Of a DNA stretch of 64,000 bases, positions 9,119 through 18,303 are shown piece after piece. The notes below the pieces were generated by a model that saw only the letters and a list, made by a program, of their open reading frames with translations, ran no database searches and was not told the origin of the DNA. The stretch's first letter is position 1. The number at the start of each line of letters is the position of its first letter. Both the position numbers and the translations under genes were made by a program. Source of the DNA: Pseudovibrio axinellae (GTDB lineage Bacteria; Pseudomonadota; Alphaproteobacteria; Rhizobiales; Stappiaceae); the NCBI RefSeq assembly GCF_900110875.1, contig NZ_FOFM01000008.1, forward strand, positions 62,001 through 126,000, written 5' to 3'.

Positions 9119-10024
9119 TTAGAACAATCTATCGCCCACTGCTTCTACGAAAGACAAGTCCGCACGAGCAAAATAGATGTTTGCAGCGCCCCATAGCAGA
9201 AGCGCGATGCCAATTCCATAGCTTGTAAACGGTGTTTTACTCTTTTTTTCAAGTGTCATTATGAGACCAAGCAGCGCGATCCAAATAATATTCATGATTC
9301 CCACTGCAAACATAAGCACCATGAGCGCCCAACAGCACCCCAAACAATAAATGCCTTGTTCAACCCCAAACTGAAATGCACTTTGTTTTTGCTTGCCGCT
9401 ATGCAGTGCCAACGCAACATTTGGGGTACGGCAGCGGTCAAGACATGCCTGTTTGGCTGGCGTAAACTGATAAATCGCTGCTGCAAACACGGTTGTGATC
9501 GTTAACGTGGAAAAAACAGGAAGCATCATCGGGCTCATCACACCCATTTCATGCAGCCCGCCCTGCGCAATGGCCGCAACAATGGAGAACCCTGTCCACA
9601 CAGCAAGGTACCCTCCAGCCACAACATAAATGGAGCGTCCACCGCGAGCTTCATGATAGGTCGTCAACATAGGCATGGCAGTTGGCAACATCATCGCAAG
9701 CACCATCATGAACCACATCATGAACAGCAGGAAGTAATCGTATAAGCCCAAATTCGCGAGCGCTGGCATACCAAATGCCTCTTGCGCAAGTGGAAGGCAC
9801 AGCGAAGCCAGCTGCACGCGCACATGCTCAGGCAGCCCTTTAAACATATTGAACTGATTAAACAGCTCCATTCCGGGGCCCATCTCGCCCATATCCATGC
9901 GCGAGATCATATCAACGACCATTGCAGCCAGATACACCCAGCCCAAAACGACAGCCCCACCCAAAATGATGTAAGGGAGTCGATAGGAAACCTGTAAATC
10001 CGTTTTCGGACTGGAAACTGACAT
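9119..10024 (-). CDS. DUF2182 integral membrane protein
   Basis: 301 residues, about seven membrane segments. It matches the DUF2182 family (predicted metal-binding membrane protein): very methionine-rich segments such as MMWFMMVLAMMLPTAMPML, a cysteine pair CLDRC and YCLGCCWALMVLMFAVGIMN near the C-terminus. The Met/Cys-rich membrane face suggests copper or another soft metal, but function is not known. I start it at ATG 10024 with GAGG six bases upstream; the longer frame needs a TTG at 10042. It precedes pcs by 38 nt and may share its transcript. Confidence 0.8.
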   Translation of the reverse strand: MSVSSPKTDLQVSYRLPYIILGGAVVLGWVYLAAMVVDMISRMDMGEMGPGMELFNQFNMFKGLPEHVRVQLASLCLPLAQEAFGMPALANLGLYDYFLLFMMWFMMVLAMMLPTAMPMLTTYHEARGGRSIYVVAGGYLAVWTGFSIVAAIAQGGLHEMGVMSPMMLPVFSTLTITTVFAAAIYQFTPAKQACLDRCRTPNVALALHSGKQKQSAFQFGVEQGIYCLGCCWALMVLMFAVGIMNIIWIALLGLIMTLEKKSKTPFTSYGIGIALLLWGAANIYFARADLSFVEAVGDRLF

Positions 10025-10226
10025 AGCCAACCTCAAAATCAATCAGGATCAAAGAAAACTCGAGAGTTCCAGATCCAGCGCAGTGCATGCAGTTTCTCTA
10101 ATAGACCAGTAATTACCCCAATGCGACATTGATTTAGTTCAAATGCAAACAGCACCCTGCGACATGGTGAAGCTGCTCCAAACACGCTTCTGCGTTCATT
10201 CATTGGGGGCGACCTACGTGCAGCAC

Positions 10227-10257
10227 CTTGAAACCGATAGGTTTTATCCCCTAGATA
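10227..10257 (+). promoter_or_regulatory. Possible sigma-32-like promoter of the UbiH-family gene
   Basis: CTTGAA (10227-10232), 15 bases, then CCCCTAGATA. This resembles the heat-shock consensus CTTGAA / CCCCATNTA and lies 30-70 bp upstream of the hydroxylase gene. By-eye match only. The rest of 10025-10297, between two divergent genes, shows nothing else that I recognise. Confidence 0.3.
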
Positions 10258-10297
10258 CCAGAGTAATAGAACGCAAACCAAAATGCGGGATGAAAAA

Positions 10298-11560
10298 ATG
10301 GCAGCCAACCCTCCACTAGACGGTCACAAGAGCACAAAAGACAACCACCCGCCCTTGCAGGAAACGCACTTTGATTGCGCTGTGATTGGTACAGGCCCAG
10401 CTGGTATGATTGCTGCCCTGGCACTTGCCAGCAACGGATTGAGAACGGCCCTGGTCGGGCCACCTGTGAACCTGGAAGATGCCCGCACAACGGCACTGAT
10501 GGACGCCTCACGCCAATTCTTAGAGAACATCGGCCTTTGGGAGGATTTACGCGCATCGTTCACCCCCTTGGAACGCATGCGCTTGATCGATGGGACTGAC
10601 CGCCTCCTTAGAGCGCCCGAAACCACATTTTCTGCATCCGAGCTTGGTCTCGCCGCTTTCGGTTATAACATCCTCAACAAAGACCTTAACCACGCTCTTT
10701 ATCGCCTTGTAAATTCAAGTGAATTTGTCGTTACGATTGAAGACACAATCAAAAGCGTCAGGAGCAACGATCACAAAGCCACCATTGAGCTAAACAACAC
10801 TCAGGACCTGTCTTGCCAGGTGGTTATCGGGGCTGACGGGCGCAACTCCGTGGTACGTCGCTCCGCCGGTATTGAAACGAAAAACTGGAAATACCCGCAA
10901 GCCGCGCTTGTCCTGAACTTAAAGCATGACCTGCCGCACCTTAACGTATCAACAGAATTTCACCGCAACACCGGCCCATTCACAATGGTTCCGTTACCGG
11001 GAAAATCATCCTCTCTTGTTTACGTGGAAACACCAGAGCGCGCGCAAGAGCTGAACAATTATAGCGACAGCGCACTTGAAGCCGAGCTTGAAAAACTCAG
11101 CAAATTTGTTTTAGGGTCAATAAGGCTTGCAAGCCCAAGGCAGGTGTATCCGCTTTCCGGCCTCACAGCGTCCCATATGAGCGGCAACCGCTCGCTTTTG
11201 ATGGGCGAAGCAGCTCATGCATTCCCCCCTATTGGAGCCCAAGGCCTCAACTTATCGCTACGCGATGTGGCTGTAGCCACGGAATTGCTGGCCAATGCAA
11301 AGCGCACCGGTGCGGATATGGGGTCATCTGATCTGTTGCAAAAATACGATCGCAGCCGCAAAGCCGATGTTATCAGCCGCACAACAGCTGTTGATTTGCT
11401 CAACCGCTCACTGTTAACCGACGCATTACCGGTTCAGGCACTCCGCAGCCTGGGGCTCTACACCGCCTCGCGCATTCCACTTGTCCGGCGTTTCTTAATG
11501 AGAGAAGGCATCGCGCCCTCGTGGAGTTTACCAAGGCTGATGCGTGCCGACGACAAATGA
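10298..11560 (+). CDS. UbiH/UbiF/Coq6-family FAD-dependent hydroxylase
   Basis: 420 residues. A class A flavoprotein monooxygenase of the ubiquinone-ring hydroxylase family. The FAD-binding GxGxxG is VIGTGPAGMIAALALA near residue 30; VVIGADGRNSVVRR is the DG motif; LLMGEAAHAFPPIGAQGLN is the GD-like ribityl-contact motif, with Glu in place of the usual Asp. ATG 10298 follows GGGA; an earlier in-frame ATG at 10283 lacks a binding site. Which ring carbon it oxidises cannot be told. Its stop codon directly abuts that of the convergent AEC gene. Confidence 0.85.
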   Translation: MAANPPLDGHKSTKDNHPPLQETHFDCAVIGTGPAGMIAALALASNGLRTALVGPPVNLEDARTTALMDASRQFLENIGLWEDLRASFTPLERMRLIDGTDRLLRAPETTFSASELGLAAFGYNILNKDLNHALYRLVNSSEFVVTIEDTIKSVRSNDHKATIELNNTQDLSCQVVIGADGRNSVVRRSAGIETKNWKYPQAALVLNLKHDLPHLNVSTEFHRNTGPFTMVPLPGKSSSLVYVETPERAQELNNYSDSALEAELEKLSKFVLGSIRLASPRQVYPLSGLTASHMSGNRSLLMGEAAHAFPPIGAQGLNLSLRDVAVATELLANAKRTGADMGSSDLLQKYDRSRKADVISRTTAVDLLNRSLLTDALPVQALRSLGLYTASRIPLVRRFLMREGIAPSWSLPRLMRADDK

Positions 11561-12511
11561 CTACGGCACCAAGATTCCAGATTGTAGCAGATAGATAAGC
11601 ACTGGCAGCGTCACAACCGATGCCAGTGTCCCATACAGAACCGCCGTTGAGGCACGCTCCACATAGCTGGAATAATGCTGAGCCAGCACATAAACATTTG
11701 CAGCGGGCGGCAAGGCCGCCATTAAGAGCGCAGTTGAAATCCACAAACTATCAAATCCGCCAATCCACTCCAGCAGAACAAAAACAAGAACCGGGTGCAC
11801 AACCAGCTTGATGAGCAGCAGGATGGGGAGCTCCTTTGCCGTCCTGCGGCTCGGTTGCAGAGCAATCGTCACGCCCATAGCAAACAAAGCACAAGGTGCT
11901 GCAGCTTGCCTTAAAAACGAGATCGTCTGATCCAGAGCAACCGGCGGCTTAAACTCTATCGCTGCCGCCAAAATGCCTGCAAGAACGGCAAGGATGAAGG
12001 GATGCGTGATGATCCTCTTAAAGATCTCAAGGGCAAGTGGACCCACCCGAACATTCCGCGATCCCCCAATCGACATCATCATCGGTACAAGAATGAACAG
12101 CAAAATTGTGTCAAAACACAAAATAAGCGCCGTAGGCACCGCAGCCCCTGCCCCTAAAACTGCAAGAGTAACCCCCGGCCCCATATATCCGATGTTGGAA
12201 TAGGAGCCCACAAGCGCCTGAACGGTCGCTTCCCCGATGTTGCCGCATAAAACAAACCGGGCAAAAGAGTAGGCAATCGCAAACATGGCAAATGTTGAGA
12301 ATGTCGTTGCAGCTACAAAATCAAATGTAGCCAACTCCTCCAATGGCGTTTCTGAAAGAAGCTGAAAAAACAAAGCAGGAAGCGCCAGATAGATGACAAA
12401 AAAGTTCATCCAAGCCAGCCCGTCACGCGATAGCTTCGCCCTGCGACCAGACACGAATCCCAGAAAAATAAGCAGGAAAAATGGCATTGCCAAATTTACG
12501 ACATTGAGCAT
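11561..12511 (-). CDS. AEC-family permease (auxin efflux carrier / malonate transporter type)
   Basis: 316 residues with about ten membrane segments in two inverted halves. The pattern FLLIFLGFVSGRRAKLS at the N-terminus, the GSYSNIGYMGPGVTLAVLG crossover segment and the C-terminal AALPPAANVYVLAQHY are typical of AEC transporters. Substrates in this family are mostly organic acids; none can be assigned here. It is a single gene, convergent with the UbiH-like gene with zero bases between the two stop codons, and I see no terminator between them. Confidence 0.87.
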   Translation of the reverse strand: MLNVVNLAMPFFLLIFLGFVSGRRAKLSRDGLAWMNFFVIYLALPALFFQLLSETPLEELATFDFVAATTFSTFAMFAIAYSFARFVLCGNIGEATVQALVGSYSNIGYMGPGVTLAVLGAGAAVPTALILCFDTILLFILVPMMMSIGGSRNVRVGPLALEIFKRIITHPFILAVLAGILAAAIEFKPPVALDQTISFLRQAAAPCALFAMGVTIALQPSRRTAKELPILLLIKLVVHPVLVFVLLEWIGGFDSLWISTALLMAALPPAANVYVLAQHYSSYVERASTAVLYGTLASVVTLPVLIYLLQSGILVP

Positions 12512-12713
12512 CTAGACCATATCCCCATTCAAATTCCGTGCAATTTTCGCGTGTTCTCCCTATCACAATGGAGAATGTGTTGCTTTTAAAACACTGATTG
12601 GCTAATCACCATCACCGAATAGAGCCTATATAGCCATTCTACAGAGGTTGGCATACCGGCAACTACGACACTATAGTGTGGAACTGGACAGCTCCATCCG
12701 CCCAAAGGCCAAT

Positions 12714-13607
12714 ATGAAAGCTAAGAAATCCCGTCGTCCCTACACACAACGTGAGAAGCTCTCTTTTCGACTTGAATGGATGGCTTTAAGAATAATCGGT
12801 GGAATCCTGCGCGCAATACCGCTGGACTGGGCTTCCGCGTTCATGGGTAACATGTGGCGTCTCATCGCCCCAATGACCCACAGGCACGCCCGCGCCAAAG
12901 CCCATATCATGGCAGCCTACCCTGAAATGACGCTCAATGAAGCCGACCAAACCATCCGGGATATGTGGGAAAACCTTGGCCGGGTCTCTGCGGAAACCGT
13001 ACTGCTCTCCAAAATCCACAAGGATCCAAGCCGGGTGACCTACGCAAACCCGCAGGCCTTTTCCCCCTCAATTGGCGAGGGTGCGATCCTGGTAACTATG
13101 CACTCAGGCAATTGGGAAGTCGTTTCAGACAAGGCCGAAGACCTCGGGCTCCCTCTGGCAGGTGTTTACCAGAAGCTCAAAAATCCATATTCTGAAGAAT
13201 ATTTGGTGGAAAAACGCCGTTTCCTTTATAAGCTAGGCCTGTATTGCAAAGGTCACGACACTGGAACGAGAATTATTTCAATTCTTCGAAAGAAGGGATC
13301 GGTCGCATTTGTTGCCGATGTCCGTGACCATCGCGGCGTAAAGATTAATTTCTTCAACCAGCAAGCGGCAGCCACCCATATTCCGGCAGCTTTGGCCCGC
13401 ACAATGAACAAACGCCTGATTGCAGTCGTCGCACGGCGCAAGAAAGGCGCACGCTTTGAGATCATTGCCAAGGAAATTCCTGTCGCACGCACCAAAGACC
13501 GGGTTCAGGACGCAATCATCACAACACAGGCGGTACACGACCAATTCGAGAACTGGATCCGAGAAGAGCCCTCCCAGTGGATGTGGATCATGAAGAAGTG
13601 GATTTAA
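12714..13607 (+). CDS. LpxL/HtrB-like lysophospholipid acyltransferase
   Basis: 297 residues. An inner-membrane acyltransferase of the lipid A late-acylation family. The catalytic HX4E motif is seen as MHSGNWEV at about residue 125; a hydrophobic anchor with WASAFMGNMWRLIAP lies near residue 50; VAFVADVRD and the C-terminal EEPSQWMWIMKKWI (usual PxQWxWxHRRW) complete it. ATG 12714 with AAAGG upstream is preferred over a TTG at 12648. It may add a secondary acyl chain to lipid A, or act on ornithine or phosphatidic lipids; family alone does not decide. Confidence 0.85.
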   Translation: MKAKKSRRPYTQREKLSFRLEWMALRIIGGILRAIPLDWASAFMGNMWRLIAPMTHRHARAKAHIMAAYPEMTLNEADQTIRDMWENLGRVSAETVLLSKIHKDPSRVTYANPQAFSPSIGEGAILVTMHSGNWEVVSDKAEDLGLPLAGVYQKLKNPYSEEYLVEKRRFLYKLGLYCKGHDTGTRIISILRKKGSVAFVADVRDHRGVKINFFNQQAAATHIPAALARTMNKRLIAVVARRKKGARFEIIAKEIPVARTKDRVQDAIITTQAVHDQFENWIREEPSQWMWIMKKWI

Positions 13608-13713
13608 CCCACCTCTCAGCAGGACTTAGCCCAAAGAACCGATTTTGCACCGCACCATAATCTGTATACTCGCCTCCTAAATTTCCATTTCGGCTCGGGA
13701 GGGAGCTCGCCAG

Positions 13714-14751
13714 ATGAAAACCTATCGTTCCTTTTATAAACCACTGGCTATCGGTGCACCAGAACCATTTGCGGAGCCTCCTGTAGCGCTCGAGCGCATG
13801 ATCCACTTTGTGCCGCCACACATCGAAAAAATGCGCCTGAAGATCCCGCAGATGATTTCTCAGGTAGACGTCATTCTTGGAAACCTTGAAGATGCAATTC
13901 CAGCTGACGAGAAGATAAATGCCCGTGAGGGCTTTATCCAAATGGCAAATGACAACGACTTTGGCTCAACCAAACTCTGGACACGCATCAATTCGCTGGA
14001 AAGCCCGTGGGTTCTTGATGATATCAGCGAAATTGTAACCCGCTGCGGCGATAAGCTGGACGTTATCATGCTTCCAAAGGTGAATGGACCATGGGACATT
14101 CACTACCTGGATCAGCTGCTCGCACAATTAGAAGCCAAGGCTGGCATTAAAAAGCCAATCCAAATTCACGCAATTTTGGAAACTGCAGAAGGCGTCAACA
14201 ATGTAGAAGCAATTGCCACTGCCAGTCCACGCATGCATGGCATGAGCCTGGGACCAGCTGATCTGGCGGCATCGCGCGGTATGAAGACAACTCGCGTTGG
14301 CGGAGGCCATCCAGACTACCAGGTCCTTGCAGATGCAGATGGTGACGCACCACGCACCCGGTACCAGCAGGACCTTTGGCACTACACCGTCGCAAAGATG
14401 GTAGACGCATGTATGGCAGCTGGCATCAAACCATTTTACGGCCCATTTGGCGACTTTAGTGACCCGGCCGCGTGTGAGGCACAGTTCCGCAATTCATTCC
14501 TGATGGGGTGTCTGGGAACATGGACCCTCCACCCAAGCCAGATCAAAATAGCAAAATCCGTTTTTTCACCTGAGCCGGATGAAATTAAATTCGCCCGCAG
14601 GATTTTAGAAGCAATGCCAGATGGAACAGGCGCTGTAATGCTGGACGGAAAAATGCAGGATGATGCAACCTGGAAACAGGCAAAAGTCATCTGCGACCTT
14701 GCAGATCTGGTTATTTCCAAAGATCCAGAACTGGCTGAATCTTACAACTAA
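13714..14751 (+). CDS. HpcH/HpaI-citrate lyase family protein, probable malyl-CoA lyase
   Basis: 345 residues. The TIM-barrel CoA-ester lyase fold is clear: [23 protein letters not shown] (Arg 91), Mg-binding Glu 156 in ILETAEG and Asp 183 in [12 protein letters not shown], then [15 protein letters not shown] and [11 protein letters not shown] (lid). These match L-malyl-CoA/beta-methylmalyl-CoA lyases, which cleave to glyoxylate and acetyl- or propionyl-CoA. The first 50 residues differ from Mcl1, lacking the LFVPG-type start, so substrate use may differ. GGAGGGAG precedes the ATG. It stands alone, with hairpins on both sides of its surroundings. Confidence 0.8.
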   Translation: MKTYRSFYKPLAIGAPEPFAEPPVALERMIHFVPPHIEKMRLKIPQMISQVDVILGNLEDAIPADEKINAREGFIQMANDNDFGSTKLWTRINSLESPWVLDDISEIVTRCGDKLDVIMLPKVNGPWDIHYLDQLLAQLEAKAGIKKPIQIHAILETAEGVNNVEAIATASPRMHGMSLGPADLAASRGMKTTRVGGGHPDYQVLADADGDAPRTRYQQDLWHYTVAKMVDACMAAGIKPFYGPFGDFSDPAACEAQFRNSFLMGCLGTWTLHPSQIKIAKSVFSPEPDEIKFARRILEAMPDGTGAVMLDGKMQDDATWKQAKVICDLADLVISKDPELAESYN

Positions 14752-14757
14752 TCAATC

Positions 14758-14785
14758 TTGAAGAGTGGAGACATTCACTCTTCAA
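14758..14785 (+). terminator. Hairpin after the malyl-CoA-lyase-like gene
   Basis: TTGAAGAGTG and CACTCTTCAA pair perfectly around an eight-base loop, seven bases after the stop codon. No T-run follows, so it may stabilise the 3' end rather than terminate. Confidence 0.45.
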
Positions 14786-14962
14786 TCTATCGATGTGTAA
14801 ATCGATGAAATGCCTGCACCTATTCATCCCCAAACGGCATGTTTTGATCGATTTCAGCAGCTCCTTGCCTTTTTGCTACGTTATCAACCTTGACATGGCG
14901 CTCACAACATGACCTTTAAGGCGCCCTGACAAGATATAATATCTGCGAGAGTTTGGTGGATT

Positions 14963-15295
14963 ATGGAGACAATGAAAACCGCGAAATTTAGAATTGGACA
15001 GGTCGTACGTCACCGCCTGTACCCGTTCCGTGGGATAGTCTTCGACGTGGACCCCACATTCGACAATACAGACGAATGGTGGGAGTCAATTCCCGAAGAC
15101 GCACGCCCTAACAAAGACCAGCCTTTTTATCACCTTCTTGCTGAAAACGCAGAGAGTGAATACATCGCGTATGTCTCAGAACAAAATCTGGAAACAGACG
15201 ACAGTGGCGAGCCTGTCAGGCATCCGCAGGTTGAAGAACTATTTGATGAGACAATGGACGGCGACTACGTCGTCAAGGATGTAGAAATCCACTAA
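14963..15295 (+). CDS. hspQ: Heat shock protein HspQ
   Basis: 110 residues. HspQ (YccV family) binds hemimethylated DNA in E. coli and acts as a Lon specificity factor. FRIGQVVRHRLYPFRGIVFDVDP and HLLAENAESEYIAYVSEQNL are diagnostic. Two starts are possible: ATG 14963 after GGTGG, or ATG 14972 after GGAG; the second gives the commoner family N-terminus (MKTAKF). Upstream are CTTGACA (14889-14895) and TATAAT (14935-14940), too far apart to be one promoter. Confidence 0.93.
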   Translation: METMKTAKFRIGQVVRHRLYPFRGIVFDVDPTFDNTDEWWESIPEDARPNKDQPFYHLLAENAESEYIAYVSEQNLETDDSGEPVRHPQVEELFDETMDGDYVVKDVEIH

Positions 15296-15362
15296 GAAAG
15301 CACAGCAATCCCAAAAGGAACGCAGCACTCAACGCTCATCATCATCGATTGAACAAGAAAAA

Positions 15363-15393
15363 ACCCGAAGGAAATTTCCTTCGGGTTTTTTTG
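15363..15393. terminator. Bidirectional terminator between hspQ and the IalB-like gene
   Basis: A 26-base perfect palindrome, AACCCGAAGG...CCTTCGGGTT, flanked by A-run on the left and T-run on the right. It serves both convergent genes. Confidence 0.92.
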
Positions 15394-15411
15394 CTTAAAG
15401 CTGAAACCAAT

Positions 15412-16026
15412 TTACTGGTTTGCCTGACGCTGCTGCTCAATCAATTTCTGACGAGCTGCTTCAGCGCGCTTTTGCAGTTCTGACTGCAAGCGCTCTTGCT
15501 TTGCCTGCAATTCTTCAGGCTTGATAGCTTCGCCATCATAAATGCGAGTGAAGCCCTTCAAAGTAAGGTCGAATGGACGTGCCTTACCCTGCTGGTTCAA
15601 CGTGGTGACGATCAGCTTACCGCCTTTTTTCAAGTTACCAATGAAATTTTCATCAATAACCATCTCAGCGATACAAGCATTTGGGAAGCAAATAGTATAT
15701 TTTGCTTCATCCTGCTTGCCACCATCAACTTGCACACGAAGACCTGGCTGAATCAGCATTCCAGGAGGTACAGCAAGGTGCAGCAATTTACGGCTTTCGC
15801 CAGTCACTTCACGCACAACAGCTTGAGCAAGGAACTGACCTGTATCCGTGCGCAATTCTTGTGTAATAAGGCAGAATTCCTTCTTGGATTTTGGATCAGT
15901 GTTACACACTTTCACCCAAGCATCCTCTGCCTGTGCGTTCTGTGCAATACTGGCGCCAGCAAAGCCAACGGCGGCCATTGCTGCAATAATCCCACCAGTC
16001 AGAACGCCCTTTAAATTAACGGCCAT
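15412..16026 (-). CDS. IalB-family (invasion-associated locus B) secreted protein
   Basis: 204 residues. A signal peptide (residues 1-29, cleavage near SIAQNAQA) is followed by the IalB domain: WVKVCNTD, FCLITQELR, LLHLAVPPGMLIQPGLRVQVDGG and CFPNACIAEMVID, with two conserved Cys pairs. The last 40 residues form a Gln/Arg/Glu-rich, probably coiled-coil tail (ELQAKQERLQSELQKR). ATG 16026 with GAGG upstream replaces the longer frame start at 16089, which would hide the signal peptide. The name comes from Bartonella erythrocyte invasion; in free-living relatives the role is unknown and probably periplasmic. Confidence 0.85.
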   Translation of the reverse strand: MAVNLKGVLTGGIIAAMAAVGFAGASIAQNAQAEDAWVKVCNTDPKSKKEFCLITQELRTDTGQFLAQAVVREVTGESRKLLHLAVPPGMLIQPGLRVQVDGGKQDEAKYTICFPNACIAEMVIDENFIGNLKKGGKLIVTTLNQQGKARPFDLTLKGFTRIYDGEAIKPEELQAKQERLQSELQKRAEAARQKLIEQQRQANQ

Positions 16027-16324
16027 CCCAAATTCCCTCAAAGTTTGATCCGGTATAAAACATGCCACCGGCAATTCCGCAGCAACCAATTTTTTGGCTC
16101 AACAGTGTTTTAACTGCTTGTTCGGTGCAAGCATACTCAGAACAGAGCTGAAAAAAAGGCAGCGCATCTGTTAAATGCTACTTATGTACTCTTTAAACAC
16201 GTCCAAGCCATTTTTCCACCTATAGATTGGGGTGGTTACTGTTCTAATTCACAGTATAACAGGCTGAATCTTCCTCAGAATCGTACTATTGCTAGTTTCT
16301 ACGGATGCCCCAGGAGAATTTCGA

Positions 16325-18187
16325 ATGAATAGATTCCGATCCTATGTGAATAGAATGATGAATTCTGCGAAGGGTCTAGTTGTCTTTTCCACTATGACAA
16401 CATTAGCTTTCTCAGCCGCAAATGCGCAAGACACGGTTCCCTGGACCCATGGCATTGCAATGCATGGAAAACCGGAGTTAGCGGCAGGTTATACACACTT
16501 GCCCTATGCAAACCCTGATGCTCCCAAAGGTGGCCGACTATCACTTGGGGTTCAAGGTACATTTGATAGCCTCAATTCTTATGCTCTGAAAGGTGCATGG
16601 ACATCAGCGCGCGGAATGAAAGAACGCCAGATAGGCTCCTACATCCTGGAAAGTCTGCTCTTACGCTCAGACGATGAGGCATTCTCGCTGTATTCCCACC
16701 TGGCAGAAGCGGTACGCATGCCAGATGAACGAAACTGGATTGAATTTCGTCTCAACCCGGCAGCAAAGTTCTCCAATGGGGATCAGTTGGGTGTAGAGGA
16801 TATCATCTTTTCACTAGAAACCATTCGCGACCATGGACGACCGCCTTTCGCCCGTTGGTACAGCAAAATCGTAAAGTTTGAAAAGACCGGTGAACGCATG
16901 GTGAAGCTGCACTTTAAAGATGGCAGTGACCGCGAGCTTCCGTTTCTGATCGCTCTAGCTCCAATCTTCAACAGCAGAACCACCAATGCTGAAACCTTTG
17001 GCAACACCACGCTAACCCCGCCTGTTGGCACAGGCCCCTACATATTCTCTGAGATAAATCCGGGCCGCCGCACGACCTATACACGCAGGGATGATTACTG
17101 GGCCAAAGATCTGCCTCAAAAAATTGGCTTTGACAATTTCGACGAGGTCACTGTAGATTACTTTCGAGATTATAACGCATTGCAGGAAGCTTTCCGCAAA
17201 GGCGGCACACAGGCACTGATTTACAGCAATCCCGGTCTTTGGGAAAATGCAGGCAATTTCCCCGCGTTTGAAGAAGGTAAGGTTGTTAAAGACGTCTTTG
17301 AACGCAAAACGCCCTCGCCAATGACAGGCATTGCCTTCAATACACGTCGCACGCAATTTGCAGACAAACGCGTGCGCGAAGCGCTTGGAATGCTGCTCGA
17401 CTTCCAGTGGATCAACAGATCCCTTTTTGGTGGCCTCTATCAGCGCACAGATGGCTACTGGGATAACTCAGTGCTGTCATCCATCGGACGCCCCGCAAGC
17501 GAGCTGGAAAAGAAGATCCTCCAGCCATTCCCCAACGCAGTTTCTGATGACGTGCTTGCAGGCACTTGGCGCCCATCGCAGGCAGATGGATCCGGGCGCG
17601 ACCGGCAGGTACTGCGCGAAGCCTTAGCGCTTTTCAAACAAGCAGGTTACGAGCTGAATCAAAGGAAACTCGTCAACGCCCAAACTGGAGAACAGTTTGC
17701 TTTCGAAATTCTTGTTCGGGTGCAAGACGAGGAAAAAGTCGCCCTTGCGCTGCAACGTACCGCAAAGCTCTTGGGTATAGAAATCTCTGTTCGTTTTGTT
17801 GATGCAGCACAATTCGAAGCACGTCGGTCCACATTTGACTTTGATGCACTCTTCAACACGTGGAGTGCATCCCTGTCTCCTGGTGGCGAACAGTTTGCCC
17901 GCTGGTCTTCAGAGGCAGCAGACACTCCAAATTCCAGAAACATCGTCGGTGCAAAAGAACCAGCAATCGATGCTCTCCTCGATGCACTTGTAGCCGCTCG
18001 TAGCCGTGAAGAATTCATAGCCACGGTTCGCGCGTTTGATCGGGTGTTGATTTCTGGGTATTACGCAATCCCGCTCTATCATGCTCCGGCTGAATGGGTC
18101 GCCCGCTGGACAACAGTTGAACACCCCGCAAAAACGCCGCTTTACGGCATGCAGTACAACAATTGGTGGGAAGCACCTAAAGAGTAG
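16325..18187 (+). CDS. Extracellular solute-binding protein, family 5 (YejA-like)
   Basis: 620 residues, the periplasmic binding component of a peptide-type ABC importer. A signal peptide ends at about AFSAANAQD (residue 34). HGIAMHGKPEL, YPNPDAPKGG-like YANPDAPKGGRL and WIEFRLNPAAKFSNGD are the YejA-type family 5 signature. AGGAG stands nine bases before ATG 16325. No permease or ATPase genes follow, so it either pairs with a distant yejBEF or works alone. The 298 bases upstream hold no other gene. Confidence 0.9.
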   Translation: MNRFRSYVNRMMNSAKGLVVFSTMTTLAFSAANAQDTVPWTHGIAMHGKPELAAGYTHLPYANPDAPKGGRLSLGVQGTFDSLNSYALKGAWTSARGMKERQIGSYILESLLLRSDDEAFSLYSHLAEAVRMPDERNWIEFRLNPAAKFSNGDQLGVEDIIFSLETIRDHGRPPFARWYSKIVKFEKTGERMVKLHFKDGSDRELPFLIALAPIFNSRTTNAETFGNTTLTPPVGTGPYIFSEINPGRRTTYTRRDDYWAKDLPQKIGFDNFDEVTVDYFRDYNALQEAFRKGGTQALIYSNPGLWENAGNFPAFEEGKVVKDVFERKTPSPMTGIAFNTRRTQFADKRVREALGMLLDFQWINRSLFGGLYQRTDGYWDNSVLSSIGRPASELEKKILQPFPNAVSDDVLAGTWRPSQADGSGRDRQVLREALALFKQAGYELNQRKLVNAQTGEQFAFEILVRVQDEEKVALALQRTAKLLGIEISVRFVDAAQFEARRSTFDFDALFNTWSASLSPGGEQFARWSSEAADTPNSRNIVGAKEPAIDALLDALVAARSREEFIATVRAFDRVLISGYYAIPLYHAPAEWVARWTTVEHPAKTPLYGMQYNNWWEAPKE

Positions 18188-18201
18188 ATAAACACATAAA
18201 A

Positions 18202-18234
18202 AGTAGGCTGTGTTCTTGATGAAGGCAGCCTACT
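18202..18234 (+). terminator. Hairpin after the family 5 binding-protein gene
   Basis: AGTAGGCTG and CAGCCTACT pair around a 15-base loop, 14 bases after the stop codon. There is no T-run on the plus strand. Confidence 0.4.
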
Positions 18235-18303
18235 CAACAAAAGTGTCTACATTCTAATATGCCGAATCTCTAATTCCCCTGTCGTGTAGCGGACTTAACT
18301 TTA

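Noticed and set aside
14889-14940. TTGACA and TATAAT upstream of hspQ as one promoter
   Set aside because: They are 39 bases apart, more than twice the allowed spacer; each may belong to a different weak promoter (TTGACA-N17-CCTTTA is possible for heat shock).
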